Assembly: GCF_022627575.1 (NCBI RefSeq)
Contig: NZ_JADEYQ010000005.1
Span: 1 to 64,000, forward strand
Source: Sphingobacterium rhinopitheci
Lineage (GTDB): Bacteria; Bacteroidota; Bacteroidia; Sphingobacteriales; Sphingobacteriaceae
DNA length: 64,000 nucleotides
Direction of reading: 5' to 3'
Of the stretch, positions 56,181 through 64,000 are shown piece by piece. Position 1 is the first letter of the stretch, and each line of letters starts with the position of its first letter. Made by a program: the position numbers and the translations under genes. The notes below the pieces were generated by a model that saw only the letters and a list, made by a program, of their open reading frames with translations, ran no database searches and was not told the DNA's origin.

Positions 56181-59100
56181 TTAGAATGATGTGTTTAAAC
56201 TAAATGTAAAGTTTCGAGCAAATGGATAAGCAAGACCTCTTTCCACTTGAATACTAGACATTTGGAATATATTATTTCCTTGAAGGTTAAGCCTTGTGTT
56301 TTTTAACTTCCATTTGCTTGTCCAAGCTTCGGGCAAAATGTAACCTAGCGAAATACTAGTAAAATTCAAGAAATTATTCTTTTGCATAAATCTCGAAGTT
56401 GCATTTGTTATAGAAGTAACAGTATTACCTTCAACATCACTCAAACCCTTAAAAAATGTCACATCACCTGGTTTTGTCCAACGATCTAATAACACACGTT
56501 CATCAACATTCATACTCAAATTTGCATTTTCAACATGATCTACTAATGTCTGGTTATATTGTTTAGCACCTAATTGATAACTAAAGTAAGCGCCAAATTG
56601 GATTCCTTTGTATGTCATATTAGTTCCTAGATTTCCACTAACCTTTGGAATTCCATCGCCAACAATCACTTTATCTTCTGCATTCCATACATACGTTAAT
56701 TGTCCATTACGATCATAAAATAATTCTTGACCAGTACTTGGATCTATACCAGCCGATAATACAGCCCATATAGAATTCACAGACTTACCTTCTTGATAAC
56801 GCTGCTGAGGTCTATTTTGATCGTTTTGATCGTTAGCTTCATTCATTTTTTTCAATGCATTCGATATCTCTTTTATTTCATTTCTATTGTGAATAGCATT
56901 CACAAAAACGGACCATGAAACCTTAGATTGTCCTGGCTTAAAGATAAAAGCATTCAAATTTCCTTCAATGCCTTTGTTGGCTAGTTTACCCATATTTTCC
57001 TTATAGGTACTAACACCTAGTGAGGGAGGAGTATTTACATCCAATAATAGATTGTTTGTAATCTCATAATAAGCATCTAATCGCAAAATAAAACGATCTG
57101 CTCCAAAAGCAAGATCTGCTCCCATATTGTATTTCAATGTTTCTTGCCATTTAAGATTCTGATTTCCATAACCTAATACAGATGCACCATAAGATCCTAA
57201 ATAATCTTGACCGGTATTGTATCCATATGTTGTGATAGCCATATAAGGCGGAAATTGCTGACTACCTGTAGTCCCTAATCCTCCACGAATTTTCAACCTA
57301 TTAATATACGGAAGTGCTGACTGCATAAATTTTTCTTCGTGGATATTCCATCCAAAACCTACAGCTCCAAACGGTGCATACCTGTTCAATTCGCCGAACT
57401 GCGTAGAACCATCAATATTTAAGGCTAAGTCGAATAGAAATCTTCTATCGTAGGTATAGTTAAAGTTGGCAAATGAAGAAAATCTTCTACTTATATTGTT
57501 TTGTCCACTTGGTCTACTTCCATTTCGGTATGCATTACCATAAAAAATTTCATCCAATCTATTATTTGGAAAACCAATAACAGAGATTGCTGTAGCTTGA
57601 CTTTGCTGTTCAGCAACAGAGAATCCCAAAGTTGCAAAAATCAAATTCTTGCCAAAGGTCTTACTGTAATCACCTACCAAACTAGCGTCATAATTAAAGA
57701 AACTTGAGTTTGAGCGATCATATGAACCCCTAGTAGCATAAGCTTCCGAGTTATAATCAGTAATATTAGCAAAAGCAGTATGTCCTGCTGGCAAGAAAAC
57801 ATTAGCCTCGTCATTTTGCTTAGTTAACCCTAACTTACCAGTAATGCGATAACCACCATTAAATCGCCATTCTAGAAAAGTATTATTTGTAATTCCAGTG
57901 TATTTACTATAATTAACTGTTCCTACAGTAGCATTATAAAGTGGATTAGAAATAACAGATGTTCCACCTATACCAAAATTAGCTATTGTTTCTAAAGTCT
58001 TGACAACATTACCATTCTCATCAAATGGATTCCAATATGGATTTAGTCGAGAATAATCACTGAAATTACCATAAGGGGAGTTGTCCGAAGTATTAGAATT
58101 AATATTCAACTGATTACGGACGATAAAGTTGTTCTTACGATAAGAAAGAATCATACCCCCTTCAAATGTCTCACGTCCAGAACCTTTCATTACACCTTTA
58201 TTATTGGTATATCCTGCTGATGCTCCATATCGAATGTGGCTATCTCCTCCTTCTACATAAATAGATTGTTTGGTACCTACTCCAGTTTGCAAGGGTTGAG
58301 ATAACCAATACGTATCTACACCTGATGCAACAGCAGCCATTCTATTTGAATATCTTTGATCTAATATCAGTTGATTCTCAGGTCTATTTGTATTGTACAA
58401 ACCACTTATCTGCTCTAACTTCAATTTATCAGCTGCATTTAATAGATTATATGAAGTCAAGTCAGGAGCAGTAACTTGCAATGTACTTGTATAATTGACC
58501 GTCAACTTACCTGCTTGAGGTTGCTTAGTTTCTACAACGATAACACCATTGGCAGCTCTAGAACCATAAGCAGAGGTAGCGACAGCATCTTTCAGAATCG
58601 TAATCTTATCTATTCTATTGATATCCAAATCATATATTTTTTGAAGACTTGCCTCAAAACCATCCAGCATAAACAATGGCATACTCGGATTAGATTGATA
58701 TGCTGCCATAAAATCCGCTCCGGATTGATTATTTAGACCGCCATCTCCTTGAGCAGGAAAATTATTTGTACCACGAAGACTAATTTTGGGCAACTGATTA
58801 GGGTCTGATCCAAATTCCAAATTATCTGGAATTCGAACCGCTGGATCAAAAACTTTCAATGCATCAAATACATTCATGGAGTTCACATTTCGAAGCTGAT
58901 CCCCAGTAACTGCTGTAGCGGCACCAGTAAAATTTTCTGTTGGACGACTAAATAAACCAGTCACTACAACATTTTCTATTTCTTCGGTCTTTTCTTCCAA
59001 TTCTATTAGAATATCTGCCCCATTATTAAGAATTACCCTTTGGTTTTTCAAACCCAAATAGCTAACTTCAATAAATGTCTCATATTCTGGAACTACAATC

Positions 59101-59552
59101 TGAAACAATCCACCATCTCCAGATTTAGTATTTATTTTTTGCGAGCCTGAAATAATTGTTGCGCCGGCTACTGGCCTTTTTGTTGAAGCTTCTATAATTT
59201 TTCCTGTTATAGTGCTTTTAGTAGCACGCTCTTCATCCATTAATACTATAGTGCCATTCTTGATGATAAAAACTACTCCAGTATTTGGATTGAAATATTT
59301 AGATAAAACATCTTGAATACTGATGTTTTTAAATTTTGGATTTATAAGTTGATTAAAATCTAACTTATTGGAGCTAAATGTAAAATTATAGCCAGTTTGT
59401 TTACGAATATGTGTTAAGAATTCGTTTAAAGTAATGTTCTTTTCATTTATAGTTACAGTCTTTGTTTGTGCTACTAAATTCTCCACAAGGAAAACACACA
59501 ATACCAATACGAATATAGCCGAATAAGAAAACTTTATTAATAATGTACGCAT
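56181..59552 (-). CDS. SusC-like TonB-dependent importer with STN domain
   Basis: Outer-membrane importer of 1123 residues. Order: signal peptide (1-29), STN signalling domain (about 30-105, ITLNEFLTHIRKQTGYNF), carboxypeptidase-D-like repeat (about 112-190), plug domain (about 195-340, with DRITILKDAVATSAYGSRAANGVIVV-type SusC signature), then the barrel. The STN domain implies surface signalling to the FecR/ECF pair encoded just upstream. It is the first gene of the importer operon, 88 bp after the anti-sigma gene. Confidence 0.96.
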   Translation of the reverse strand: MRTLLIKFSYSAIFVLVLCVFLVENLVAQTKTVTINEKNITLNEFLTHIRKQTGYNFTFSSNKLDFNQLINPKFKNISIQDVLSKYFNPNTGVVFIIKNGTIVLMDEERATKSTITGKIIEASTKRPVAGATIISGSQKINTKSGDGGLFQIVVPEYETFIEVSYLGLKNQRVILNNGADILIELEEKTEEIENVVVTGLFSRPTENFTGAATAVTGDQLRNVNSMNVFDALKVFDPAVRIPDNLEFGSDPNQLPKISLRGTNNFPAQGDGGLNNQSGADFMAAYQSNPSMPLFMLDGFEASLQKIYDLDINRIDKITILKDAVATSAYGSRAANGVIVVETKQPQAGKLTVNYTSTLQVTAPDLTSYNLLNAADKLKLEQISGLYNTNRPENQLILDQRYSNRMAAVASGVDTYWLSQPLQTGVGTKQSIYVEGGDSHIRYGASAGYTNNKGVMKGSGRETFEGGMILSYRKNNFIVRNQLNINSNTSDNSPYGNFSDYSRLNPYWNPFDENGNVVKTLETIANFGIGGTSVISNPLYNATVGTVNYSKYTGITNNTFLEWRFNGGYRITGKLGLTKQNDEANVFLPAGHTAFANITDYNSEAYATRGSYDRSNSSFFNYDASLVGDYSKTFGKNLIFATLGFSVAEQQSQATAISVIGFPNNRLDEIFYGNAYRNGSRPSGQNNISRRFSSFANFNYTYDRRFLFDLALNIDGSTQFGELNRYAPFGAVGFGWNIHEEKFMQSALPYINRLKIRGGLGTTGSQQFPPYMAITTYGYNTGQDYLGSYGASVLGYGNQNLKWQETLKYNMGADLAFGADRFILRLDAYYEITNNLLLDVNTPPSLGVSTYKENMGKLANKGIEGNLNAFIFKPGQSKVSWSVFVNAIHNRNEIKEISNALKKMNEANDQNDQNRPQQRYQEGKSVNSIWAVLSAGIDPSTGQELFYDRNGQLTYVWNAEDKVIVGDGIPKVSGNLGTNMTYKGIQFGAYFSYQLGAKQYNQTLVDHVENANLSMNVDERVLLDRWTKPGDVTFFKGLSDVEGNTVTSITNATSRFMQKNNFLNFTSISLGYILPEAWTSKWKLKNTRLNLQGNNIFQMSSIQVERGLAYPFARNFTFSLNTSF

Positions 59553-59640
59553 AGGTTTTTAATCTTTCACTTCTTTAGCTGTGTAAGCTGAATGAAGTAG
59601 TTTTAGGTTTTTGTTATTTATTTCTCTTAAAATTTATTAG

Positions 59641-60867
59641 TTAGTTCAGCACATGAACCTCCTTTCCTATTATTTTAAATTTTATTGGATATGTTTTTTC
59701 TATAATTTCTAACAGCTCCTGTAGAGTAACATCTCTAGAAACTTGAGCCCACATACGTTGCGTTGTTGATTGGGGCATATTTTTAAAATCAACATCATAC
59801 CAACGTCCTATTTGATTGATGACATTGTCAAGTGATTCATCTTCGAAATAAAAAATATTATTTATCCATGAGAGGTTTTTATCCAAATTGGCCTCCACCT
59901 GCAACATTTGATCATTGGAAACCAATGCTGTCTGATTTGGCTGTAACCAAAGGGCTTTATTATTATTTAAATTCTTAACATTAATAGATCCTGTTACTAA
60001 AGTAGTCTCCAAATGTTTATCATTTGAATACGCTGAAATATTAAAAGATGTACCATACACACTTATCTCTTGCCTATTTATCCCTTGCTTAGAGTACACT
60101 TTGAACATTTTCTTATTTTTTACAATTTCAAAAAATGCCTCACCCTGAAGCTCTACAGACCTTATAGTATCGTTAAATGATGCTGGCAAAATTAATGTAG
60201 TAGCTGAGTTTAATTGTACCCGAGAACCGTCAGGTAAGGTTAATGAATATGTACCTCCCCTAGGAGTTTTTATCACATGTTTCTCACCGGTAAGCAACTG
60301 ACCTTTATAATGTTTAGTGTATTTTAAGAGCAATTCATTATTCGCAGTTTTTTGTACTATCAAACCATTTTTAATAATCTGTGTGCCTATTGCTAATTTG
60401 GGTAATTCAAGCTTCGTACCATCAGTCATTTCCAGAATTGCAGCCTCGGAAGCAGGTAGAGCTACTTTTTCTACTTTATCAGCAGTCACTGGTATTTCAA
60501 GTTTTTCCGCTGTAAAACTGAAGCGCATAATTCTTTGATGCAAATCTGTTTTAATAATTAATGGAACAGTTACAAAAAGACAAGCTACAGCAGCAGCAGC
60601 AGCCCACTTCAATATTTGTATTCGGCTACTTTTCTTTGGTTTTATATCTTTACTCGTAAGAATAGCGGTTAAAATTTGACTTTGCACATCTTCAGATAAG
60701 CTATCTGTAGATTTAGGAACTTCAAAAGCATCCATTAAGCACCATTCGACTATTTCTCTGTAATCTGGATTCAATAAATAAGCATCTAACTCTTCTCGCT
60801 CGGAAAGGGTTTCTTGCTCCAACAAGCATCTATTAAATAAATATGTTATACGGTCTTTATTAGGCAT
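59641..60867 (-). CDS. FecR-family anti-sigma factor
   Basis: Inner-membrane regulator of 408 residues. A cytoplasmic N-terminal part (1-85) that should hold the sigma factor, one membrane helix (about 86-105, ILKWAAAAAVACLFVTVPLII), and a periplasmic FecR domain with KTPRGGTYSLTLPDGSRVQLNSATTLILPASF. The DUF4974 end (about 330-408) contacts the STN domain. It follows the sigma gene by 110 bp and precedes SusC. Senses the import state and releases the ECF factor. Confidence 0.94.
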   Translation of the reverse strand: MPNKDRITYLFNRCLLEQETLSEREELDAYLLNPDYREIVEWCLMDAFEVPKSTDSLSEDVQSQILTAILTSKDIKPKKSSRIQILKWAAAAAVACLFVTVPLIIKTDLHQRIMRFSFTAEKLEIPVTADKVEKVALPASEAAILEMTDGTKLELPKLAIGTQIIKNGLIVQKTANNELLLKYTKHYKGQLLTGEKHVIKTPRGGTYSLTLPDGSRVQLNSATTLILPASFNDTIRSVELQGEAFFEIVKNKKMFKVYSKQGINRQEISVYGTSFNISAYSNDKHLETTLVTGSINVKNLNNNKALWLQPNQTALVSNDQMLQVEANLDKNLSWINNIFYFEDESLDNVINQIGRWYDVDFKNMPQSTTQRMWAQVSRDVTLQELLEIIEKTYPIKFKIIGKEVHVLN

Positions 60868-60977
60868 TTTTATAGTATTGGCACTTGTTTCTTAAAACAA
60901 AAAACGGTTCTACAAGCTGAACTTTGACACGCTTTAATGAAATGACAATTAGGTTAATACTTTGGGGGGTAATAGAT

Positions 60978-61574
60978 TTAAAAATATTTTGAAAAAAAAT
61001 GTAATACGAATACTAAAGGCATATCTTTCATGTGCGATAAACAATAAGCACGAATGCTTTTCATTGCTTGATCTATATTCCATTTGACAGTTTCGGGCGA
61101 AACTCCTAATATTTCAGCTACCTCTTTTCTTTTGAGGTATTGCTCTTTAATCAATCTGTATGTTTGCTGTTGCTTTGTTGGCAATCTTTGTATTGCTCGT
61201 TCCAACAGCTCTAAAAAATCTTTACTCTGTAATTCATAATCGGCTCCTCGATAAAGTCCCAATAATGATTGGTGACTTTCTTCATTCAAATAATCTTTAT
61301 AAAATTTACCTTTTTTAAGTATGTTCAAGGTAATATTACGTGCAATAGTATAAAGCCAACCTTCAAAATTGTTTACACCTGGCAGATCCTCTTTGTTAAG
61401 CCAAACTTTTAAAAACGTATCTTGAACAATATCTTGTGCCATTGCTTCATCATTAGTAATGCGCAATGCAGTGGTATATATATTGGGATGAAAAAACTCG
61501 AAAAGCTTTCTAAAAGCGAATTCATCCCCTTCCGACACACTCTTTATTAAATAAGTTTTATACTCTAAATTCAT
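60978..61574 (-). CDS. ECF sigma-70 factor (SusCD-linked)
   Basis: Alternative sigma factor of 198 residues. Region 2 (about 15-85) with ALRITNDEAMAQDIVQDTFLKVW and region 4 (about 130-185) with REVAEILGVSPETVKWNIDQAMKSIRAYC. Controlled by the FecR-like protein encoded next and expected to transcribe the SusCD operon. A housekeeping-like -7 element lies upstream, so basal sigma expression may not depend on itself. Confidence 0.95.
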   Translation of the reverse strand: MNLEYKTYLIKSVSEGDEFAFRKLFEFFHPNIYTTALRITNDEAMAQDIVQDTFLKVWLNKEDLPGVNNFEGWLYTIARNITLNILKKGKFYKDYLNEESHQSLLGLYRGADYELQSKDFLELLERAIQRLPTKQQQTYRLIKEQYLKRKEVAEILGVSPETVKWNIDQAMKSIRAYCLSHMKDMPLVFVLHFFSKYF

Positions 61575-61590
61575 TCCGGGACGAAAGATA

Positions 61591-61598
61591 CAAAAATA
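61591..61598 (-). promoter_or_regulatory. Promoter of the ECF sigma gene, -7 element TATTTTTG
   Basis: TAnnTTTG on the minus strand, 16 nt before the ATG at 61574. Confidence 0.55.
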
Positions 61599-61752
61599 GT
61601 CATAATACTGTTACAGAAAAAAAACGCACAACATATCAAATCCTCAACCAGTCCTTTTTCATATACTACAGACTCTTTCTAAACGTCTCTATATTAAATC
61701 TATTAAGTAGACTTTCAAATTTATGAATAAGTAAGAAATAGTATAAATACGC

Positions 61753-62649
61753 TTACTTCAGAAACCCATCTTCCTTATATGCAGGATTGGGATATTTATA
61801 GAAACCTTCTCCTGTAGCTACGCCTAATTTGTTCTTATCAATAAAATTAGTCTTCAAATATTCTACCGTTTTTATTTTCGAAGGATTCTTTGTTGCGGCA
61901 GCTTGCATCGCATTAATATTATACGCCGTATTGATGCCCACAATATCCAATATGCCGAAAGGACCAAAAGGAGCCCCCGTCGCTATCATCCATGTCTTAT
62001 CAATAGTTTGCACCTCTGCGACATCATTTATCAATAGATCAGTCGCCGCATTCAATAAGGGCACTAATAGCGAATTCAATATATACCCCGGCTGTTCTTT
62101 ATGTAGTGGCAAGGCTACCATGCCTATCTCTTTAGCAAATGCAACGACCTCATCGAATACCTTTTTATCAGTACCTGCATGACCCATTATCTCTGCAGTA
62201 TTATTTATCCATATGGTATTTGCAAAGTGTAAAGCCAAAAATTGACTAGGCCTACCGGTCACTTGCGCAAACTGACTCGGCAATAAAGTAGACGAATTGG
62301 TAGCAAATATTGTTTTAGCGGGCGCAACTTTACTTAGCTGCTCATAAAATGAAGTTTTGATAGCTGGGTTTTCAGGCACTGCTTCAATTACTAGATCTGC
62401 ATCAGCAACAGCCTCCTCTAGATTAGAATTGTACTTCAAGCGATCAAAAGTATGTTTCAATTGTGCTACTGAAGCCTTCAAATCCGTAGCATAAGATGCG
62501 CTCAGTTGGTCAAACTTAGCTTTGGCCTTAGCCAATACCTCCTCATTAATATCATAAACGGTAACATGGAAACCATGAAAAGCGGATTGAAATGCTATCT
62601 GATACCCTAATACACCAGAACCTGCTACTGTAATATTTTTAAAACTCAT
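61753..62649 (-). CDS. 3-Hydroxyacyl-CoA dehydrogenase
   Basis: NAD-dependent oxidation of 3-hydroxyacyl-CoA, 298 residues (3-hydroxybutyryl-CoA dehydrogenase type). Rossmann motif VAGSGVLGYQIA at 9-20, DADLVIEAVPENPAIKTSFY, the catalytic His in FLALHFANTIWINNTAEIMGH and the C-terminal domain with GPFGILDIVG. It lacks the hydratase half of multifunctional FadB-type proteins. Not next to other beta-oxidation genes, so the pathway (fatty acid or butanoate) is open. Confidence 0.93.
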   Translation of the reverse strand: MSFKNITVAGSGVLGYQIAFQSAFHGFHVTVYDINEEVLAKAKAKFDQLSASYATDLKASVAQLKHTFDRLKYNSNLEEAVADADLVIEAVPENPAIKTSFYEQLSKVAPAKTIFATNSSTLLPSQFAQVTGRPSQFLALHFANTIWINNTAEIMGHAGTDKKVFDEVVAFAKEIGMVALPLHKEQPGYILNSLLVPLLNAATDLLINDVAEVQTIDKTWMIATGAPFGPFGILDIVGINTAYNINAMQAAATKNPSKIKTVEYLKTNFIDKNKLGVATGEGFYKYPNPAYKEDGFLK

Positions 62650-62860
62650 ATCTTATTCTTTAAATTAATGCGTACTACAGCACAACAATTTGGAATAAAA
62701 TATGTTTTACCGAACTGTGATCTGGAAGGTTATGACAATACAAATGCTATACCTGTAGCCTTCCATTGACAAGGAACAAAAATACCAACCCCTTACGGAT
62801 GTATTTATGCTAACTTAGGTGAATTATACAATATAGGCTTACACGAAACTTTGCTATTTT

Positions 62861-63499
62861 ATGAGAATAATATTATTTATCATATTACTATATACAACAG
62901 CATATCCATCCTGCCATGCACAAATACAAAAAACACGCATCATCAACATCTATAATGCAGTCGTAAAAACTAGCAATGGCACGGTCAAAGGGACATTAAA
63001 GCAAGCAACCGATACCACTATTATTATAGGACAACCAAGGGCTACAATAGCCATACCCATTACTTCGATCAAAACATTGAAAATAAAATTTGCACGTCAA
63101 TCGAGTTTTAAGATTTATGATGATGTCGCTAAAATTGGGCTTGGATTTATAGCCAATAACAGCCCAAATACAACAGCACGCAATAACTATGGCGAACCAG
63201 TATTTGAACCACTAACCTCCAGCGAACATACATTAGCAGAAATGGGCAGTAATATCATAACAGGCACAGCATTAACAACGATAGCTGTAACAGGCAATGC
63301 GATCACAAAACTACTATACAAACCCAATATCGAAGTGTTCAAAATAAAAAGAGACTACAAAAAATACAATACCCTCAAAGAACAAATCCAAATGTATAGC
63401 ACCCATCTGCAACAATCAGCACAATTTGAGCTCATACAAAGCAACCAATTAAAGCATGCTATGGAATTATACAAAGCCGATACAGGAGGTAAACAATAA
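62861..63499 (+). CDS. Unknown exported protein
   Basis: Unrecognised 212-residue protein with signal peptide MRIILFIILLYTTAYPSCHAQ. Residues 28-75 are short beta strands (VKTSNGTVKGTLKQATDTTIII), like an SH3-like or membrane-anchored small domain. A Gly/Ala/Thr helix (about 135-155) follows, then a charged helical tail. No motif assigned. A weak -7-like element (AAACTTTG) ends 8 nt before the ATG. Confidence 0.65.
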   Translation: MRIILFIILLYTTAYPSCHAQIQKTRIINIYNAVVKTSNGTVKGTLKQATDTTIIIGQPRATIAIPITSIKTLKIKFARQSSFKIYDDVAKIGLGFIANNSPNTTARNNYGEPVFEPLTSSEHTLAEMGSNIITGTALTTIAVTGNAITKLLYKPNIEVFKIKRDYKKYNTLKEQIQMYSTHLQQSAQFELIQSNQLKHAMELYKADTGGKQ

Positions 63500-63663
63500 T
63501 CTTAAACACCTAGACATACAACGCATGAGATAAATGTCAATACAAAAACAGCAGTATTCAATATACTATGATCGGTATAAAATCATAGCCTTACTAATTC
63601 AAAATGTGGAAAAAAATAACATATATATAAGAGCCAACTATTTACAGTGTCAAATATTCTTAT

Positions 63664-63671
63664 TATCTTTG
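63664..63671 (+). promoter_or_regulatory. rpsL promoter, -7 element TATCTTTG
   Basis: Perfect TAnnTTTG, 49 bp before the rpsL ATG, giving a leader of about 44 nt. The ORF that runs across it up to 63719 is therefore most likely spurious. Confidence 0.6.
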
Positions 63672-63719
63672 CGGACTTATAAAGATTTTTTAACAAAAAT
63701 TAAAAACAAAATCAGGTAA

Positions 63720-64000
63720 ATGCCTACTATTCAACAATTAGTTAGAAAAGGTAGAGTAGCTCTGGTTGACAAGAGTAAGTCACCAGCGTTGGACTCATGT
63801 CCACAGCGAAGAGGTGTATGTACACGTGTATATACTACTACCCCTAAAAAACCAAACTCAGCAATGCGTAAAGTAGCTCGTGTACGTTTAACAAACGGTA
63901 AAGAGGTTAACGCTTACATCCCTGGAGAAGGTCACAACTTACAAGAGCACTCGATCGTATTGATCCGTGGTGGTCGTGTTAAGGATTTACCAGGTGTACG
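63720..64000 (+). CDS. rpsL: Ribosomal protein S12 (3' end outside window)
   Basis: Decoding-centre protein of the small ribosomal subunit, truncated by the window end after 93 codons. [12 protein letters not shown], the [31 protein letters not shown] block and [12 protein letters not shown] are invariant. The lysines in TPKKPNSA and RVKDLPG, changed in streptomycin-resistant mutants, are wild type. An AGG lies 4-6 nt before the ATG. Usually followed by rpsG and fusA, beyond the window. Confidence 0.97.
   Translation, partial: MPTIQQLVRKGRVALVDKSKSPALDSCPQRRGVCTRVYTTTPKKPNSAMRKVARVRLTNGKEVNAYIPGEGHNLQEHSIVLIRGGRVKDLPGV

Noticed and set aside
62650-62860. Possible short gene or gene remnant between the dehydrogenase and the exported protein
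   Set aside because: A 30-40 codon open stretch exists, but there is no ribosome-binding site, family motif or promoter, so I see nothing supportable in this gap.
63534-63719. 61-codon ORF just before rpsL
   Set aside because: It spans the perfect rpsL -7 element and leader, has an AT-driven composition and no recognisable motif.
1-64000. Phage, integrative element, toxin-antitoxin or defence island
   Set aside because: No integrase, transposase, recombinase, restriction-modification or antitoxin-like gene was recognised, and no abrupt composition change marks an inserted block.

Overview
The window looks like chromosomal core DNA of a low-GC Bacteroidota, most likely Sphingobacteriaceae (a Sphingobacterium or close relative). 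Four things support this. There is a SusC/SusD pair under an ECF sigma/FecR anti-sigma couple. Many genes are preceded by the Bacteroidota -7 element TAnnTTTG and few have strong Shine-Dalgarno sites. IspG is the long form. The ATP synthase operon lacks atpD and atpC. No phage, integrase, insertion sequence, CRISPR array or recognisable defence locus was found. The genus assignment is inference.

Layout. 1-5.5 kb (minus): a sigma-54-type response regulator, RNase P RNA, two tandem paralogous lipoproteins, an APC permease and an AcpH-like phosphodiesterase. 5.5-13.8 kb (plus): tyrS, a U32-family gene overlapping a ferredoxin gene, an 860-bp array of 66-bp tandem repeats, a class III aminotransferase, an exported SGNH hydrolase and a PiT phosphate transporter. 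13.9-20.2 kb: mtaB, an unknown membrane protein, thyA-folA, argH, a small membrane protein and metA. 20.5-23.4 kb: an S9 peptidase. 23.6-29.4 kb (minus): atpZ-like gene, small membrane protein, atpB-E-F-H-A-G. 29.4-38.1 kb: a PIF1-like helicase, a cupin, parE, purU, an uncharacterised FMN-barrel-like protein and a methyltransferase. 38.2-45.5 kb: an MlaFE-type ABC pair, a LiaF-like protein, ispG, an MFS exporter, a TalC-type transaldolase and a Fur-family regulator. 46-49.9 kb: rnr behind a structured leader, a metallophosphatase and a lipoprotein. 50-61.6 kb (minus): the ECF sigma - FecR - SusC - SusD - DUF4843 - PKD-like - TlpA-like - alpha/beta hydrolase locus. 61.7-64 kb: a 3-hydroxyacyl-CoA dehydrogenase, an unknown exported protein and the start of rpsL.

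How the genes work together. The 50-61.6 kb locus is one nutrient-uptake system: a surface-signalled sigma factor controls a TonB-dependent importer, its lipoproteins, and periplasmic thioredoxin-like and hydrolase enzymes. thyA-folA form a folate/dTMP pair. The atp genes form one operon with an accessory pair at its 5' end. Most other genes are single transcription units ended by clear hairpins, many of them shared by convergent genes.

Most notable observations: the 66-bp tandem array; -7 promoter elements placed so close to start codons that leaderless mRNAs are predicted (calibrated on rnpB inside the same window); an 18-bp palindrome against the start of the Fur-family gene; three consecutive hairpins before rnr; a nitronate-monooxygenase-like protein with a cysteine-bearing extension; and a MetA whose residue 111 predicts acetyl-CoA rather than succinyl-CoA use. 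I saw no clearly new multi-gene system. The best candidates for undescribed biology are the repeat array, the cysteine-bearing FMN-barrel protein and the leader or operator structures.
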